This document shows, piece by piece, positions 21,016 to 31,439 of a DNA stretch of 64,000 nucleotides. The notes under the pieces were generated by a model. That model was given only the letters and a program-made list of their open reading frames with translations, searched no databases and was not told the DNA's origin. The stretch's first letter is position 1, and every line of letters starts with the position of its first letter. Origin of the DNA: Pyropia haitanensis (lineage: Eukaryota > Rhodophyta > Bangiophyceae > Bangiales > Bangiaceae); assembly GCA_008729055.1 (NCBI GenBank), contig SDUX01000002.1, positions 248,001 through 312,000 of the forward strand, in the 5' to 3' direction. Position numbers and translations under genes: made by a program.

Positions 21016-22395
21016 ATGGCGGTTGCGTGGCCGTTGCGGCTGCCTTGCCGCGTCGCGGCTTCCCTGGCGGCGGCGACGGCCATTGTGGTCGCGGCGTCTG
21101 GGCGCACCCACCTGGCGGCGGCGGCCTCGTTCCGCCCGGCCGACCTCGTTGGCACGTTCACGCTGGAGGAGACGGTCACCCCGCCGTCGACGGGGTCACC
21201 CCCGTCGACCCCGCCCGTGTGCGGCGCGACCATCACGCACCGGGTGTGGAATGCGCTCTCGAATGAGACCTTCTCGTCAGTGCCGTTTGATGAGATCCTC
21301 GTAGGCGGCGAGCAGTGCGACGACTCGAAGAGGTCCGCGAAGGATAAGCTGTTTTGCGCCGCGGTCGGCGCGGCGGTAGCCGAGGCGGAGGAGGTGGCCA
21401 TCCCGTCGGGGGTGCTGTCGATTGCGGTCGCGACGGCGGGCAAGTCGCTCGCCGAGCAGGTTCGCGCGCTCATCGACCGCGCCCGCACCGAGGGTGACGC
21501 GGTCGTCCTGTGCGTGGACGGGCAGGAGCGGGAGTGCGGGGACTTTGAGAGCCCGGCCAACGCGGCATATGTCTTCCTTCGTGTCGATGAGGCGGTGTCG
21601 GTGCCGGACCCGCGGGGGTCAGACCTGCCGGCGCTCTTCACCCTCCGCCCGGGGCGGCGGCACATGGTGGCCATCACCCCCGAGATTGGCTGCGTCTACT
21701 CGGCACCCGAGCCGGAGGAGGGGGAGGGGGTGCCCACGTCGGCGCCCAGCACGTTTGACCGCGCGACGACGTGCTTCCCCGGCGACGCGGTCGTCACGCT
21801 TGCCGGCGGGGGGGAGGTGCGCATGGACGCCTTGCGCGTCGGCGACATGGCCGCTGGCGACGACCGCCGCGGTGCGTCGCCGGTGGTCGGGTGGAGCCAC
21901 GCCGACTCGGCGGGCGTGGCGCCACTGGTGGTGGTATCGACTTCCGCGGGTGGGGCGCCGCTGGCGCTGACGCCGGGCCACTACTTGCCGCTGGCCTCGG
22001 CGGCCGCTGCCGATGACCGTTGCACCTACCACGACGGCCGGTGCCTGGTGCCGGCGCGGGCGCTCGCGCTGGGCGACACGCTCCTCGCGGCAGCCCCCGC
22101 CGACAGCTGCAACACCACCACCCCCCCCACCGAGATCGTGACGGGGCTGGCCCGCGGGGTTTCCCGCACTGGGCTGTACGCGCCGCACACGGCGTCTGGG
22201 TGGCTGGTCGTGGGCGGGCTCGTTGTGAGTGCCTACACCGAGGCGGTGCCGCCCGCAGTGGCGCATGCGGCGGTGGGGGTGCTGCGCGCGGCGGCGGTGG
22301 TGGGGGGGGGGTTGCAGGAGCTGGTGGGCGGGGGGGTGCTGCGCGCGGCGCGCGTCGGCGGGTTGGTGCTGGGTGCGCTGGGGGCGTCGAGCTAG
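21016..22395 (+). CDS. secreted Hint (Hedgehog-type autoprocessing) protein 1
   Basis: The 459-residue protein has a signal peptide (about residues 1-37), an N-terminal domain of about 200 residues with several Cys, and a C-terminal Hint domain. Cys253 in CFPGDA is the expected nucleophile at the cleavage site. LRVGD, the TPGH motif (about 319-322, the T-x-x-H of Hedgehog and intein Hint folds) and GLYAPHTASGWLVVGG follow, the last two blocks matching Hedgehog Hog modules closely. After the Hint core comes a hydrophobic, Arg-spaced tail, similar in position to a sterol-recognition region. By family knowledge the protein should cleave itself before Cys253 and release the N-terminal domain, perhaps with an adduct. 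The N-domain has no recognised family but is shared with the second Hint protein at 56990-58399. Confidence 0.88.
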   Translation: MAVAWPLRLPCRVAASLAAATAIVVAASGRTHLAAAASFRPADLVGTFTLEETVTPPSTGSPPSTPPVCGATITHRVWNALSNETFSSVPFDEILVGGEQCDDSKRSAKDKLFCAAVGAAVAEAEEVAIPSGVLSIAVATAGKSLAEQVRALIDRARTEGDAVVLCVDGQERECGDFESPANAAYVFLRVDEAVSVPDPRGSDLPALFTLRPGRRHMVAITPEIGCVYSAPEPEEGEGVPTSAPSTFDRATTCFPGDAVVTLAGGGEVRMDALRVGDMAAGDDRRGASPVVGWSHADSAGVAPLVVVSTSAGGAPLALTPGHYLPLASAAAADDRCTYHDGRCLVPARALALGDTLLAAAPADSCNTTTPPTEIVTGLARGVSRTGLYAPHTASGWLVVGGLVVSAYTEAVPPAVAHAAVGVLRAAAVVGGGLQELVGGGVLRAARVGGLVLGALGASS

Positions 22396-22800
22396 CGGAA
22401 AGGCGGGTGGTGGCTTGCTGAGAAGCCATAGCTGGGGGTTGTGAAGTAGACAGGGGTTGGAGAGCAAGCAGGTGTGATTGGCCGCGTTTGCTGATGGAGG
22501 GACCCCACCCCATGTAGGAGAAGCTCACTGTTACTCTCGCCTGGATGTGTTCTCTGGAGCACAGAGGTCTTGGGGTCTTCGACGAACACGAAGCGCTTTC
22601 TCGACCAACCCCGGACGACCATCGCATGGCGCGCAAGCAGAGGGGTCACGGCGGCGCTCTGCTGAGTCGGCTGCTGCTGCACCCCAAGCATCTCGGGCAT
22701 CGACACGCAGAGCACAACCTGAAAGCCACAAACCGGAATACAGGATGTTGTGATGTGTGCGAGGGGTGGCCGCGCCGTGCCCGGTCTGTGTGCTTGATAG
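22396..22800. other. 3' region of convergent Hint 1 and SF1 helicase genes
   Basis: I see no gene here. GC content is moderate, as in other 3' flanks of the window. Confidence 0.35.
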
Positions 22801-25800
22801 CTACCGCGCACCCAGTCGGTCGGCAGGCCACTGGACCGCCCAATGCCACAGACGCTCCACACCTGTGGAGGCCGATGTCCCGCCGCCGCACAGGGACCCA
22901 CCCACGGCGCAATCGCACGCGACCCACCTGGTTAGGTTGCTCCCCCCCCGTTGCCGCATCCCCCTCCGACGCTGCCGGTGCAGTCCCTTCGTGCGCCGCC
23001 TCCCTCCCCCCCCCCCCAGCACCTCTCCCAGCTCCTTGGCGCGCACCACCCGCCCCTCCGCGGCGACCCAGCCAAGCCAGTCGGCCCACAGCGCACACCC
23101 GCCGAGCGTGCGGCCGTCGCCGACGACCACCACCGCCGCCCGCGCGCGCGTCAGCGCCACGTTGGCCCGCCGCGGGTCGGCGACAAAGCCGACCCGCCGC
23201 GCCGCGTTGGACCGCACCAGCGACAGCAGGATGAGCGGCTTCTCGCGCCCTTGGAAGCCGTCGACGGTGGCGACCTCGGCGCCGGCGACCGCGGCGCCGG
23301 CGGCGGCGAGCGCGCGGGTGATGGCCCGCGCCTGTGCCGCGTAGGGGGTGATGATGCCAATGTCGGCGGCGGTAAAGGCGGGCGGCGCGGGGGGGGGGGG
23401 GGGGGGGTGCCGACCGCACCGGCTGGGCGCGCGCTCTGGGGGGGGGACACGAGGAAGGTGACGAGCGCGGTGATGGCCGCCACCTCCGCGTCGTTGCGGT
23501 ACGAGAAGGAGGCCATGCCACCCGCCGGAGGTTCTTCCGCCGTAGGAGGGGGGGGGGGGCACGCCGCCGTCGGCTGGTGCCACGGTCGGCGGCAGAGGTC
23601 TGTCGCCCCGCGGCGGCCGGCACCGCGCCCGCCGCCTCCGCCGGCGGCGGTACACGCTTGAGGTTGCCCCGCACACGTGGGGTCACGGACGCACCCGCCG
23701 CCGACGACGCTGCCGCCGCCGCCACCGTCGATGCCTGCTCGGCTGCCGCCGCCGCCGCCGCCGCCGTCGCCGCGGCCGCCTCAGCCGCGGCCGCCTCGGC
23801 CCGCCGCCACGCTGGCGGCAGCAGCGGGTCCCCTCCCCTCCCCCCCCCCCCCCCCCCCCCCCCGCGCTCCCCCCCCCCCCCCCCCACGTCCACAAACGCC
23901 ACCGGCGCGCGCCCCGCAAACAGCCCCCCCCCCCGCCGCCAGTCCCGCGGCAGCACCCGCTCCGCGGCGGTGACGCCATCGGCGAGCCCCCCCCCGTAAA
24001 ACGTGGCCGCCGGCCACGCCGCGACGCCCGGGTGCATCCGGTACTGCACGCGCAGCGGCGCGACGGCGACGCCGACGCCGCGGAGGCGACGGTAGAGGCT
24101 AACGCCGAGGCCGCCCGCGGCGGCGGCTGCCGACAGCACCGTCGGCGGCAGCTGGCGGTCGTCGCCGACGAGCACCAGCGGCGGGCAGTCGGCGACCGCG
24201 TCGGCGGCGGCGCGCCCACCGGCGGCGCGCGGCGCGTGGCGGCCGGGGAGGAAGAGCGGGATGAGCGCGTCCGCCTCGGTGGCCTGCGTCGCCTCGTCCA
24301 GGACCACCGCCGAGACGCGGACGGCGGCGAGCGCGTCGTGGCCGGCGCCGACGCAGGTGGTGACCACCACCGCCGCGGCACGGAGGACCGCCGCCGTCGC
24401 CGCGATGCGCGCCGCGGTGGCCGCCGCCGCGTCGGCGCGGCCGCGCCCACCGCCGCCGCCGCCGCCGCGGGCGGCACGCCCACCACGCCCGCCGCGGCGG
24501 TCGCCGCCGCCGCGGCCGCCACGCACGCCGACACGCGGGGCACCCCCCCCCCCCCCTCGGCGGCCGCGCCCTGCCGGCGGAGCAGCGCCGCCACCCGCGC
24601 GTCGAGGCTCAGCCCCCACAGGTCCTCCGCCACCGCCGCGGCGGTGCCCAGCCGCACCACCCCGCCGGCCGGCACGCCCGCCGCGACCGCCGCCCGCGCC
24701 AGGTGGTCGGCCGCCACGTGGCTGGCCGCCACCGCGAGGACGGCGCCGCCGCGGCCGCCGGCCGCCGCGGCGAGCCGCCGCACCACCGCCCCGGCGACGG
24801 CGGTCTTGCCCGTGCCGGGTGGCCCCGCAATGAGCGTGACGGAGCGGGCGGTGGCGGCGGCCGCGGCGGCTGCCTGGGGCGGGTTGAGGGGGGGGGGGAG
24901 GGGGGGGCGCCCGCGCCCCCACGGGAGGGTGGCGCGCCGTCGGGGGGGGCGTGCGCGGCGCGCGCCGCCGCCCCGCGCGGCCGCTGCCGCGCGGCCGCCT
25001 CCCACGCGGCGCCCCCGTCGGGCGACGCGGGCGGCGCGAGGCGCGCCGCGGCCCGCCCCCCCCCCACGGCGGGTGCGCCCCCCCCCCCCCTCGGCAACGC
25101 CGTCCGCCGCCGCGACAGCCGCGACGGCCGCCGCGGAAAAGGAGCGGACGAGGAGGTGGGCGACCCCCCCCTCCCCCCCCGCCACCGACGCGGCCGCCGC
25201 GGCGGCCACCGCCTCCCGCGCGCGCGCGTAGCCGACGCCATTCACCGTGGGCGTCACGCGCCAGTGGACGGCGGGGCCGCCACCTCTGCCGCCGGCGGTG
25301 GCGCCCACCTCCGCCGCCGCCGCCGACCCGCGCGGCAGCACCACGTCCATGGACCCGCCGCGCACGCGGTAGACGGTGGCGGTGAGCGCCTCCTCCTCGT
25401 CCCCGTCGAGCGGCGGGGGGGCAGGGGGGCGCGCCCACCCCCGCCACCGGCCACCGCCGCGGCGGTCCGCACCCCCGCCGCCCCGCCGCCGCCGCCCGCC
25501 GTCGGCGGCGGCGGCGGCGGACCCCGGCGGCGGCGGCGGCGGCGGCACCGGCGGCGGCGGCGGCGCCCCCCCCCCCCAAAATCCCGAACCAGGGCGACAA
25601 CGTCGCCCTTGGCAAAAGCGAGCCCCAGCGGGGGCGCCCCCCCCCCCCCCGCCCCCCGGGGCACGGACAGCTCGTAGACGGCGTCGCCAAAGAGCGGCGG
25701 CCGTGGGCGGGCGCGGAGCGGCGGGACCCCCCCCCCCCCCCCGGCGTGGCCGCCGCGGCGACCGCGGCGGCCTCGGCGTCCAGCTCCGCCGCGAGGAGGG

Positions 25801-26100
25801 CGGTAAAGTGCCGGGCGTAGGCCGCCGCGGCGGCGTGGGCGGCGGCGCGCTTGGCGCCGCGGGCGCGGGAGGTGGGGGGGGGGGGGGGGAGCCGCTGCCG
25901 CTGCCGCTGCCGCTGCCGCCGACGCGGGTGCCGCGGGCGTCGCCAAGAGGGGACGGAGGGGCGGGGGGGGCGCCTCGGGAGGGGGGGGGGGGGGGGCGGA
26001 CGACGCTGTCGGGCGCGGACGGCGGCGGTGGTGGGGGGGGGGGGGGGCGGGGGAGAAGATCGAGGGGGGGGGAGGAAGGCGGGGGGGGGGGGGGCGCCAT
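22801..26100 (-). CDS. SF1 helicase, UPF1/SMUBP2 type (several frame breaks)
   Basis: An ATP-dependent superfamily 1 nucleic-acid helicase is spread over all three minus-strand frames. In order: a Pro-rich start at ATG 26100; an N-terminal helix with YARHFTALLAAELDAE; a beta domain with GLAFAKGDVVALVRD and VYRVRGGSMDVVLPRG; Walker A GPPGTGKT (near 24802-24828); DEATQ (near 24284-24298); GDDRQLPPT; QYRMHP (near 24030-24047); SYRNDAEV; TVDGFQGREK (near 23250); and VALTRAR (near 23150). These are motifs I-VI of the UPF1/SMUBP2/SENP1-like family in correct order. Each frame change falls between motifs, mostly at G/C runs such as 23840-23863, 23548-23559 and 23389-23407, and each is fixed by one extra base. 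The role (RNA or DNA, nuclear or cytosolic) cannot be assigned beyond family. Confidence 0.8.
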
Positions 26101-26691
26101 GGCGCGTGGTAAAAGCTCGTGAGGGGGGGGGGTAGGTGTGTGACGGGCGGGGGGGGGGGGTGCGAGTTGATGGGGAGGGGAGCGGGTCGAGTGGCGGGAT
26201 GGGGGAAGGGAGACGCGTGGAACGGGGCAGGCCGCGCGCCACTCTGGGCGACGATCCGCCGCCGGCCGGGCCCGTGGGTCGGTTTCTTTGTTGGCGCGCT
26301 GTGTTCTGTGTTATTTTTTTTTTTCCGGGAGCGTGGTGCGTCTCTCCCACGCCGGCGGCGACTCCCCCGCGCACGTCCCCCCATCCCCCCGGCGGGTGTG
26401 GTTGACGACCCGCCGCGCGCGAGACACAGGGAAAAGGGCGGGCGGGCTGGCCCCACCCGCCGCCGCCGCCACCGCCGACCGCGCGCCGTCCGCCGCGACG
26501 GCCGTCACGGCGGCGGCACGGGCGGCGGAGGGTGTGGCGGGCGGTGGGGCGGGGGGGGGGGACCGACCGGCGTCGCGTGCCGCGCCATTGCGACGCGTCA
26601 TGGCCGGCAGCGGATGCCAGAGGCGACGCGGGGGGGGGGGGGGGGGGGGGGGGGGAATGACAGCCGCCGCCGCCGCCGCAGCGGCGGCGGC

Positions 26692-26800
26692 GGCACCGTG
26701 GTGCCAAGGCGCCGCCCGCGCGACCGCCGCCGGCCCGCCCAGGCGTCGCGACAAGACCGGTGGGGGCGAGGGGCGGCGGCGCGGCAGGCCGGCCGGCCCG
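26692..26800. repeat. 109-bp direct repeat, copy A
   Basis: It matches 26870-26978 at all but two positions. The two copies flank a 69-bp spacer that contains the dispersed 63-bp repeat, so a unit of about 178 bp was duplicated. Confidence 0.9.
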
Positions 26801-26802
26801 CA

Positions 26803-26865
26803 GAGTGTGCCAGGCGTGCCACCTCCCTCCGCACCCCCACCCACGCGTGTCTCCCCGGCTGGGGG
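26803..26865 (+). repeat. dispersed 63-bp repeat, second copy
   Basis: It is the reverse complement of 7233-7295 with three mismatches, and lies in the spacer between the two 109-bp repeats. Confidence 0.75.
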
Positions 26866-26869
26866 TGGG

Positions 26870-26978
26870 GGCACCGTGGTGCCAAGGCGCCGCCCGCGCG
26901 ACCGCCGCCGGCCCGCCCAGGCGTCGCGACAAGACAGGTGGGGGCGAGGGGCGGCGGCACGGCAGGCCGGCCGGCCCG
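26870..26978. repeat. 109-bp direct repeat, copy B
   Basis: This is the second copy of the repeat at 26692-26800. Only two substitutions separate them, which suggests a recent duplication. Confidence 0.9.
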
Positions 26979-27043
26979 CGGCCGCGGGCGTTTAGCCGGC
27001 GGCCGCGGGCGTTTAGCCGGCGGCCGCGGGCGTTTAGCCGGCG
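26979..27043. repeat. three-copy 21-bp tandem repeat
   Basis: TTTAGCC recurs at 26991, 27012 and 27033 within otherwise identical 21-bp units rich in GGCGGCCGCGGGCG. Confidence 0.9.
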
Positions 27044-27239
27044 GCGTAGGCCGCGTCGAGGAACGCCCCCCCCGCGGCGCCCGCCCGCCCCACCCCCGCC
27101 GCGGCCGCCAGGATGGCCCGGCAGTCGTTGCAATCCAGGGACGTGGCGAGCGCCCCCCCCCCTCCCCCCCGCCGTCACCGACGGGCGCGTCCTCCCCCCC
27201 CGCTCCCGCCGCCGCCGCCGCTCCCGCCGCCGCCGCCGC

Positions 27240-28284
27240 CGCAGACGATACAAACACACGCCGCCGCCGCCGGTGGTGAGGCTGCCACGGCGGGGCGCGC
27301 GGCGGGCGCCCCCCCCGCCGCCGAGCCCCCCCGTCGTCAGCCGGCGGACGTCAAAGAAGGCGCCCGCGAGGTGGAAAAAGTGGGCCTCCCGGCTGCTCCG
27401 GTGCTCGTGCGCGAGCAGCACCGCCGGCGGTGGCGGCCGGCCGCCGCCACCGCCGCTGTCGTCGTCGTCGTCGCCGCCGCCGCCACCGCCGTTACCGCCG
27501 CTGCTGCCGCCGCCACACCCGCCACGGTCGCGGTCCGCGGCGTCGCGCTGGTCGGCGGCCGCGCCGCCCCCCCCAATCCGCCCGTGTGAGCCACGAGCGT
27601 GACCAGCAGCGGCACGTAGGCGGCCTCGGCATACACCACATCCGACGCGAGCAGCAGGTCCCACGGGCCCCGCAGCAGCGGCGGCAGCGCCGCCGCGGTC
27701 GGCGGTCCCTCCCCCCCGCGCCCCCCCGGCGGGGCGCCCCACACGAGCGCCGCGACGCCCACCCGCCCGCCCAGCCCGTTGGACGCCACGTTGGCCCGCA
27801 GCAGCGGCAGCGCCGCCGGCACGTCCGTCGCCACCACCGCCGGCAGCGGCGCGGCGACGGACGGAGCAGCCGCGCCACCCCCCCCACCCAGTAGGGTGGC
27901 GGCGACCAGGCTTGGCAGCCCCGTCCCCGCGCCCACCTCCAGCACCCGCACCGGCGGGCGGCGGCGGCGGTCCCTCCCCCCCCCCCCCGGCGGTGGCGGG
28001 CGTGGCGGCGTCAGCGCCGCCGCAACCCCGCGACGGCCGACGAGGTAGCGGCAGAGGGTGTCGGCCGAGTCCCACACCACCCCGCTGACGGGCACGCCCA
28101 GCTGCACGCCCAGGTGGTAGTCGACGCCGCCGTACGTGTGGGTGGTGTGGGTGATGGACGTGTCTGTCGGGGAGGGGGGGGGGGGCGCGGATGGAGGGGC
28201 GGGAGGGGGACCCGCCGCCACCGCCGCTGCCGCGGTTGCCGCCGCGAGGGGGGGGGCATGGCAGGAGGGGGGGGGCGGCGGCAT
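27240..28284 (-). CDS. METTL21-type protein lysine methyltransferase (frame break)
   Basis: This is a SAM-dependent methyltransferase of the Methyltransf_16/METTL21 family, which methylates lysines on chaperones and translation factors. After a Pro/Ala-rich start (ATG 28284), the sequence contains GVVWDSADTLCRYL, motif I VLEVGAGTGLPSLVAA, the acidic-loop strand VVATDVPAALPLLRANVASN, LVWG and DLLLASDVVYAEAAYVPLL. These are all characteristic of the family. At the 8-base run 27567-27574 one missing base shifts the frame. Past it, a Gly/Asp-rich insert leads into PAVLLAHEHRSSREAHFF and GAFFDVRRL, the expected last strands. The 3' end near 27240 is uncertain, because the correct frame continues into low-complexity Arg/Gly. 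The kinase gene starts 537 bp away in the opposite direction. Confidence 0.72.
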
Positions 28285-28821
28285 CGCCACCGCCGCCGAC
28301 ACCGGGACGCGCCGCCAGTGGTAGGTCGCACCACCCGCGCCACACACACGATCGATCCGGGGTGGCGGCGGCCGCGGTGGCAGCGACGGCGAGCGGCAAA
28401 GGTGGCGGTGTTGGCGGCGGTGGTGACCACCGTGGCAGTGACGGCGGGCGGCAGGGGCGGCGGCGGCAGCGGCGGCGGTCTCGGTGGTGGCGGCGGTCTC
28501 GGTGGTGGTGGCGGTCTCGGTAGTGGCGGCGGTCTTGGCGGCGGCGGTCTTGGTGGCGGCGGCGGTCTTGGCGGCGGCGGTCGAGCCGCGAGAGCCGCCC
28601 CCCAATTCGCCCAATTCGATGCAGCCTGCTCCGGCTGCGTTGGCCGCCCGCCGCCCCGCGGCGCGGTCGCCGCCCCCGGTTCGAGTTTGTGTTGCGCAAA
28701 CGCACAGGCGGTCCGACTGCTTGCGGCCTCGGCCCGCGCGGCCCCTCGCTCCTCGTCCGCCCCGGTGGTCTGCGCCGTGCCCCCCCCTCCCTCCCACCCC
28801 CTCGCCCCCACCCCTGGCGCC
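28285..28821. promoter_or_regulatory. divergent promoter region with a minisatellite
   Basis: This stretch separates the methyltransferase (minus) from the kinase (plus). It contains a degenerate GGTGGTGGCGGTCTC-type minisatellite (28471-28582), two adjacent CCCAATTCG-like motifs near 28603-28620, and a C-rich leader before ATG 28822. Confidence 0.45.
28471..28582. repeat. minisatellite, units of about 12-18 bp
   Basis: GGCGGTCTCGGTGGTGGC-like units recur seven or more times with small changes (GGTCTC to GGTCTT). Confidence 0.75.
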
Positions 28822-28990
28822 ATGCGGCGGTCGGACCTGCGCATCACCGCCCACCTCCACGCGTCGGGCCTCGCCACCGTCTACGCCGGCACCCACCTCC
28901 CGTCGGGCGCCGCGGTCGCCATCAAGGTCTACCCGTTTGCGGGCGCGGCCGGGGCGCCAGCCCCCCCCCTCCCCACCACCACCGCCACCC

Positions 28991-29024
<34 letters not shown>

Positions 29025-29826
29025 CACCGCCGACATCGACACGACCGCCACCGCCGGCGGCTCGCAGCCCCCCCCCGCCCCCCCCCCCCCCCCGCGTCCG
29101 CGTCGGCCGCCGCGGTCGCGGCGGCGGCGGCGGCGGCGCTGGCGGAGCGTGCCGCCGCGGCGGCGCTCCCCCCCCACCCCCACCTGTCCCCACCGGTCGG
29201 CACCGCGTACGCCCACCCCGCCGCGTACGTTGTCTACGCCGCCCACCCGGCGGCCGCCGGCTGGGCGCCCGCCCCCGCCGCGGTCACCGCCGTCGCCGAC
29301 GTGGCCGCGGTGCTCCGCGGGGTCGTCCGCGGCCTCGCCGCCGCGCACGCGGCGGGGGTGGTCCACGCCGACGTCCACGGCGGCAACGTGCTGGTGCGGC
29401 ACCGCACCGTGGCGACCGGCGGTGCCGGCGGGGTGGCGGGGGGGGCGCCGCGGTCTGCCCGCGCCGCGACCCGCGTCGCGGGCGTCGTGCTCATTGACTG
29501 GGCGTCGTCGTTCCGCGTCGACGCAGCGGGCGGTGGCGTTGACGCGGCGGCGGTGGCGGCGGCGAGCCGGTCGGCCGCCGCGGCGGACCCGGCGTTCCCG
29601 TGGCGCCCGGGGGGGGGGGGGGGGGGTGGGCCTCCCCGCGACGGACTTGTGGGGGGTGGGCTGCCTCGCGCGGCAGCTGCTGGGGGTGGTCGCCGCCGCC
29701 GCGTGGGGGGGGGGGGCGCCGCCGGAGGGGGCGGGCGGGGGGGGGTGGCCACGCTGCGTGACGGCGAGGGGGTGGCCGCGGGAGTGCGCGGCGGCCGGGG
29801 GGGGGACGGTCCTGCCGCCGCTGCCG

Positions 29827-29874
<48 letters not shown>

Positions 29875-30065
29875 GCCGCGCATTTGTCGCGGCGCTCTTA
29901 CGGGCCGACCCGGCGGAGCGCCTCGGCGTGGGCGACTGGGCGGGCGGGTACGCCGCGCTCATGGGGCATCCCTTCTTGGCCACTGGGGGGGGGGTGGGCG
30001 GTGACGCCGCCGTTGGGGGCGAGGGGGGGGGGGGGGGGGGTGCTGCTCGCCGGGGCGACGGCTGA
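28822..30065 (+). CDS. divergent protein kinase (several frame breaks)
   Basis: This is a kinase-fold protein with substituted catalytic motifs. The start, ATG 28822 in a GCGCCATGCGG context, leads into LHASGLATVYAGTHLPSG and VAIKVYPF, which supply the glycine-loop region and the VAIK lysine. After a long Ala/Pro insert (frame break at C runs near 29070-29093) come a helix with LAERAAAAAL, the hinge-like VVYAAHPAA, then GVVHADVHGGNVLV: HAD instead of HRD, with the catalytic Asp and Asn retained. VLIDWASS stands where DFG is expected (DWA). Past the 18-base G run at 29609-29626 the sequence DLWGVGCLARQLL matches subdomain IX, and LLRADPAERLGVGD with HPFLA matches subdomain XI. It is probably a Ser/Thr-kinase-like protein of atypical family; activity is uncertain. 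Confidence 0.68.
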
Positions 30066-30430
30066 GGAACGGCGCCGCCGCCGCCGATGGCGCTGCGCCG
30101 CGCGTCTGCCTCGGTGGCGGCCGTCCGCCCGCCTTGTGGCCGCCAATGGCCCGCCTCGTTGCCGCCGCCGCCGCCGCTATCGTCGCGGCCGTCGCCGCTG
30201 CCGCCCACCGTACCTCTGTGGGGGACCGCGGCGCCCTCGCAGGGCACGGTGGGGTCGGCCGGCACACCCGACGGGGCGTGGCCCGCCCGTCCGTCGCGGT
30301 GGAGACCACCTGTCACTGGGAGCAGCAGCCCTCCCTCTTGCGCTCCGCGCCAACCGGGACTGCCCCCGCAGCCACAGCCGCCGCTGCCGCTGCTGGCGGC
30401 CGCCGGGCGGCGGCGCACCCGCCACGGCGG
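30066..30430. other. spacer between kinase and ankyrin genes
   Basis: No independent gene is seen; the frame upstream of 30431 is open but low in complexity. Confidence 0.3.
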
Positions 30431-31439
30431 ATGCCTCCCTCGATCCACCGTAGAGGCGGCGGCGGCGTTGCGGTCGAAGAGCCTCTGACCTCCCCCCCCC
30501 CCCGCCCCTCCTGCTGGCGCAGGGGTGGGTATCCGATGCGCCAGAGGCAGACCCCGCAGCGACTGGCTGCCCCACATTCTTACCCACCCCCCCACCACCT
30601 TCATCCCGACCGCCCCCTGCCGGCAATGCCCAGGACGCGGAGGCGTTTGCCAAGGCCATCCGCGGCGCCCACGTCCGCACCGCCCACCCCTGCCTCACCG
30701 CCCGCGTTGCGCTCACGGTCTTCTGCCTGGACGCGGACACCCGCCGCACCCAGCTTTGGACTGGACGGTTGCCTACCGGGCTGGCACCGCGCTCCGCCCA
30801 ACGGCCGCGGCAGCGACAGCGTCCCTCCCAAACACCCCCGCGTCACGCCGCTGCGCCTCGCGCTCCGCAGCCGCCACGTGGCGGAGGTGGTGGCGCTCCC
30901 CGCCGTGCGGGGTCCCACCATCGCTCGCCGACGCCGTCGCCGCCAACGACGGGGTGGCGGTGATGGCGGTGCTCGCCACAGCAGCGCGGCCCGCCGGCAG
31001 CGCCGCCGCCGTCCGTACGCCCCTGGTGGTCGGGTCGGCGGCGGGGACGGTGAGGGGACAGGTTGGACGCCGCTCGTGGCTGCGGCTGCGGCCGGGCACG
31101 CGGCGGCGGTGGCGGCGCTGTGCTTGCGTGAACGGTGCGGTGGATGGCGGCGGCGAGCGCCGAGGGGCGGGACGTCCGCGGCGCAGTTCTCAACGGCGGG
31201 GGCGGAGCGCGCCGCCGTCCCCGCCGCTGCGGCGCTGGCGGCCGTGACGCCACCGCGACTGGCCGCCCATCGGCGGGGGGGTCACGGCGGTGCGGGGCTT
31301 GCTCGCGGCGGGAGCCGACCCAAGTGGGGGGGGGCTGGGGCGGGTGGGGGCGCAGCCCCCCGCGTCAGTAGAGCGACGCAGGGGTGGTGTGAGGGAGATG
31401 CGGAGGGGCGCCTCTTTGCCGACGCAACGCGGTGGGTAG
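30431..31439 (+). pseudogene. ankyrin-repeat-like gene, broken in many places
   Basis: From ATG 30431 fragments in changing frames read like a real protein: WVSDAPEADPAATG, AEAFAKAIRGAHVRTAH, ARVALTVFCLDADTRRTQ, WTVAYRAGTAL, then VTPLRLALRSRHVAEVVAL, ADAVAANDGVAVMAVL, GWTPLVAAAAAGHAAAVAAL and TAVRGLLAAGADP. The last four have the TPL-x-x-A-x-x-x-G-H / LLAAGAD pattern of ankyrin repeats. At least six frame changes are needed in about 1 kb. They do not all lie in G/C runs and do not all have the same sign, unlike the other broken genes here. It may be a decaying gene or an especially error-rich stretch. The protein-interaction role is known only from the family. Confidence 0.45.

Larger units (their letters stand above)
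26101..27239. other. gene-free repeat-bearing region
   Basis: There is no gene. It holds the longest G run of the window (26630-26655, 26 G), a 109-bp direct duplication, the second copy of the dispersed 63-bp repeat and a three-copy 21-bp tandem repeat. Confidence 0.45.

Noticed and set aside
26979..27043. 21-bp tandem repeat as CRISPR or as coding heptapeptides
   Set aside because: There are only three copies, no spacers, and the frame over them is not part of a recognisable protein.
22646..28705. A single open frame of about 2000 residues on the minus strand
   Set aside because: It passes through two unrelated genes (SF1 helicase and methyltransferase) and a repeat region. It carries only some of the helicase motifs and is otherwise Arg/Gly/Pro-rich. 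High GC removes stop codons, so length alone is no evidence.
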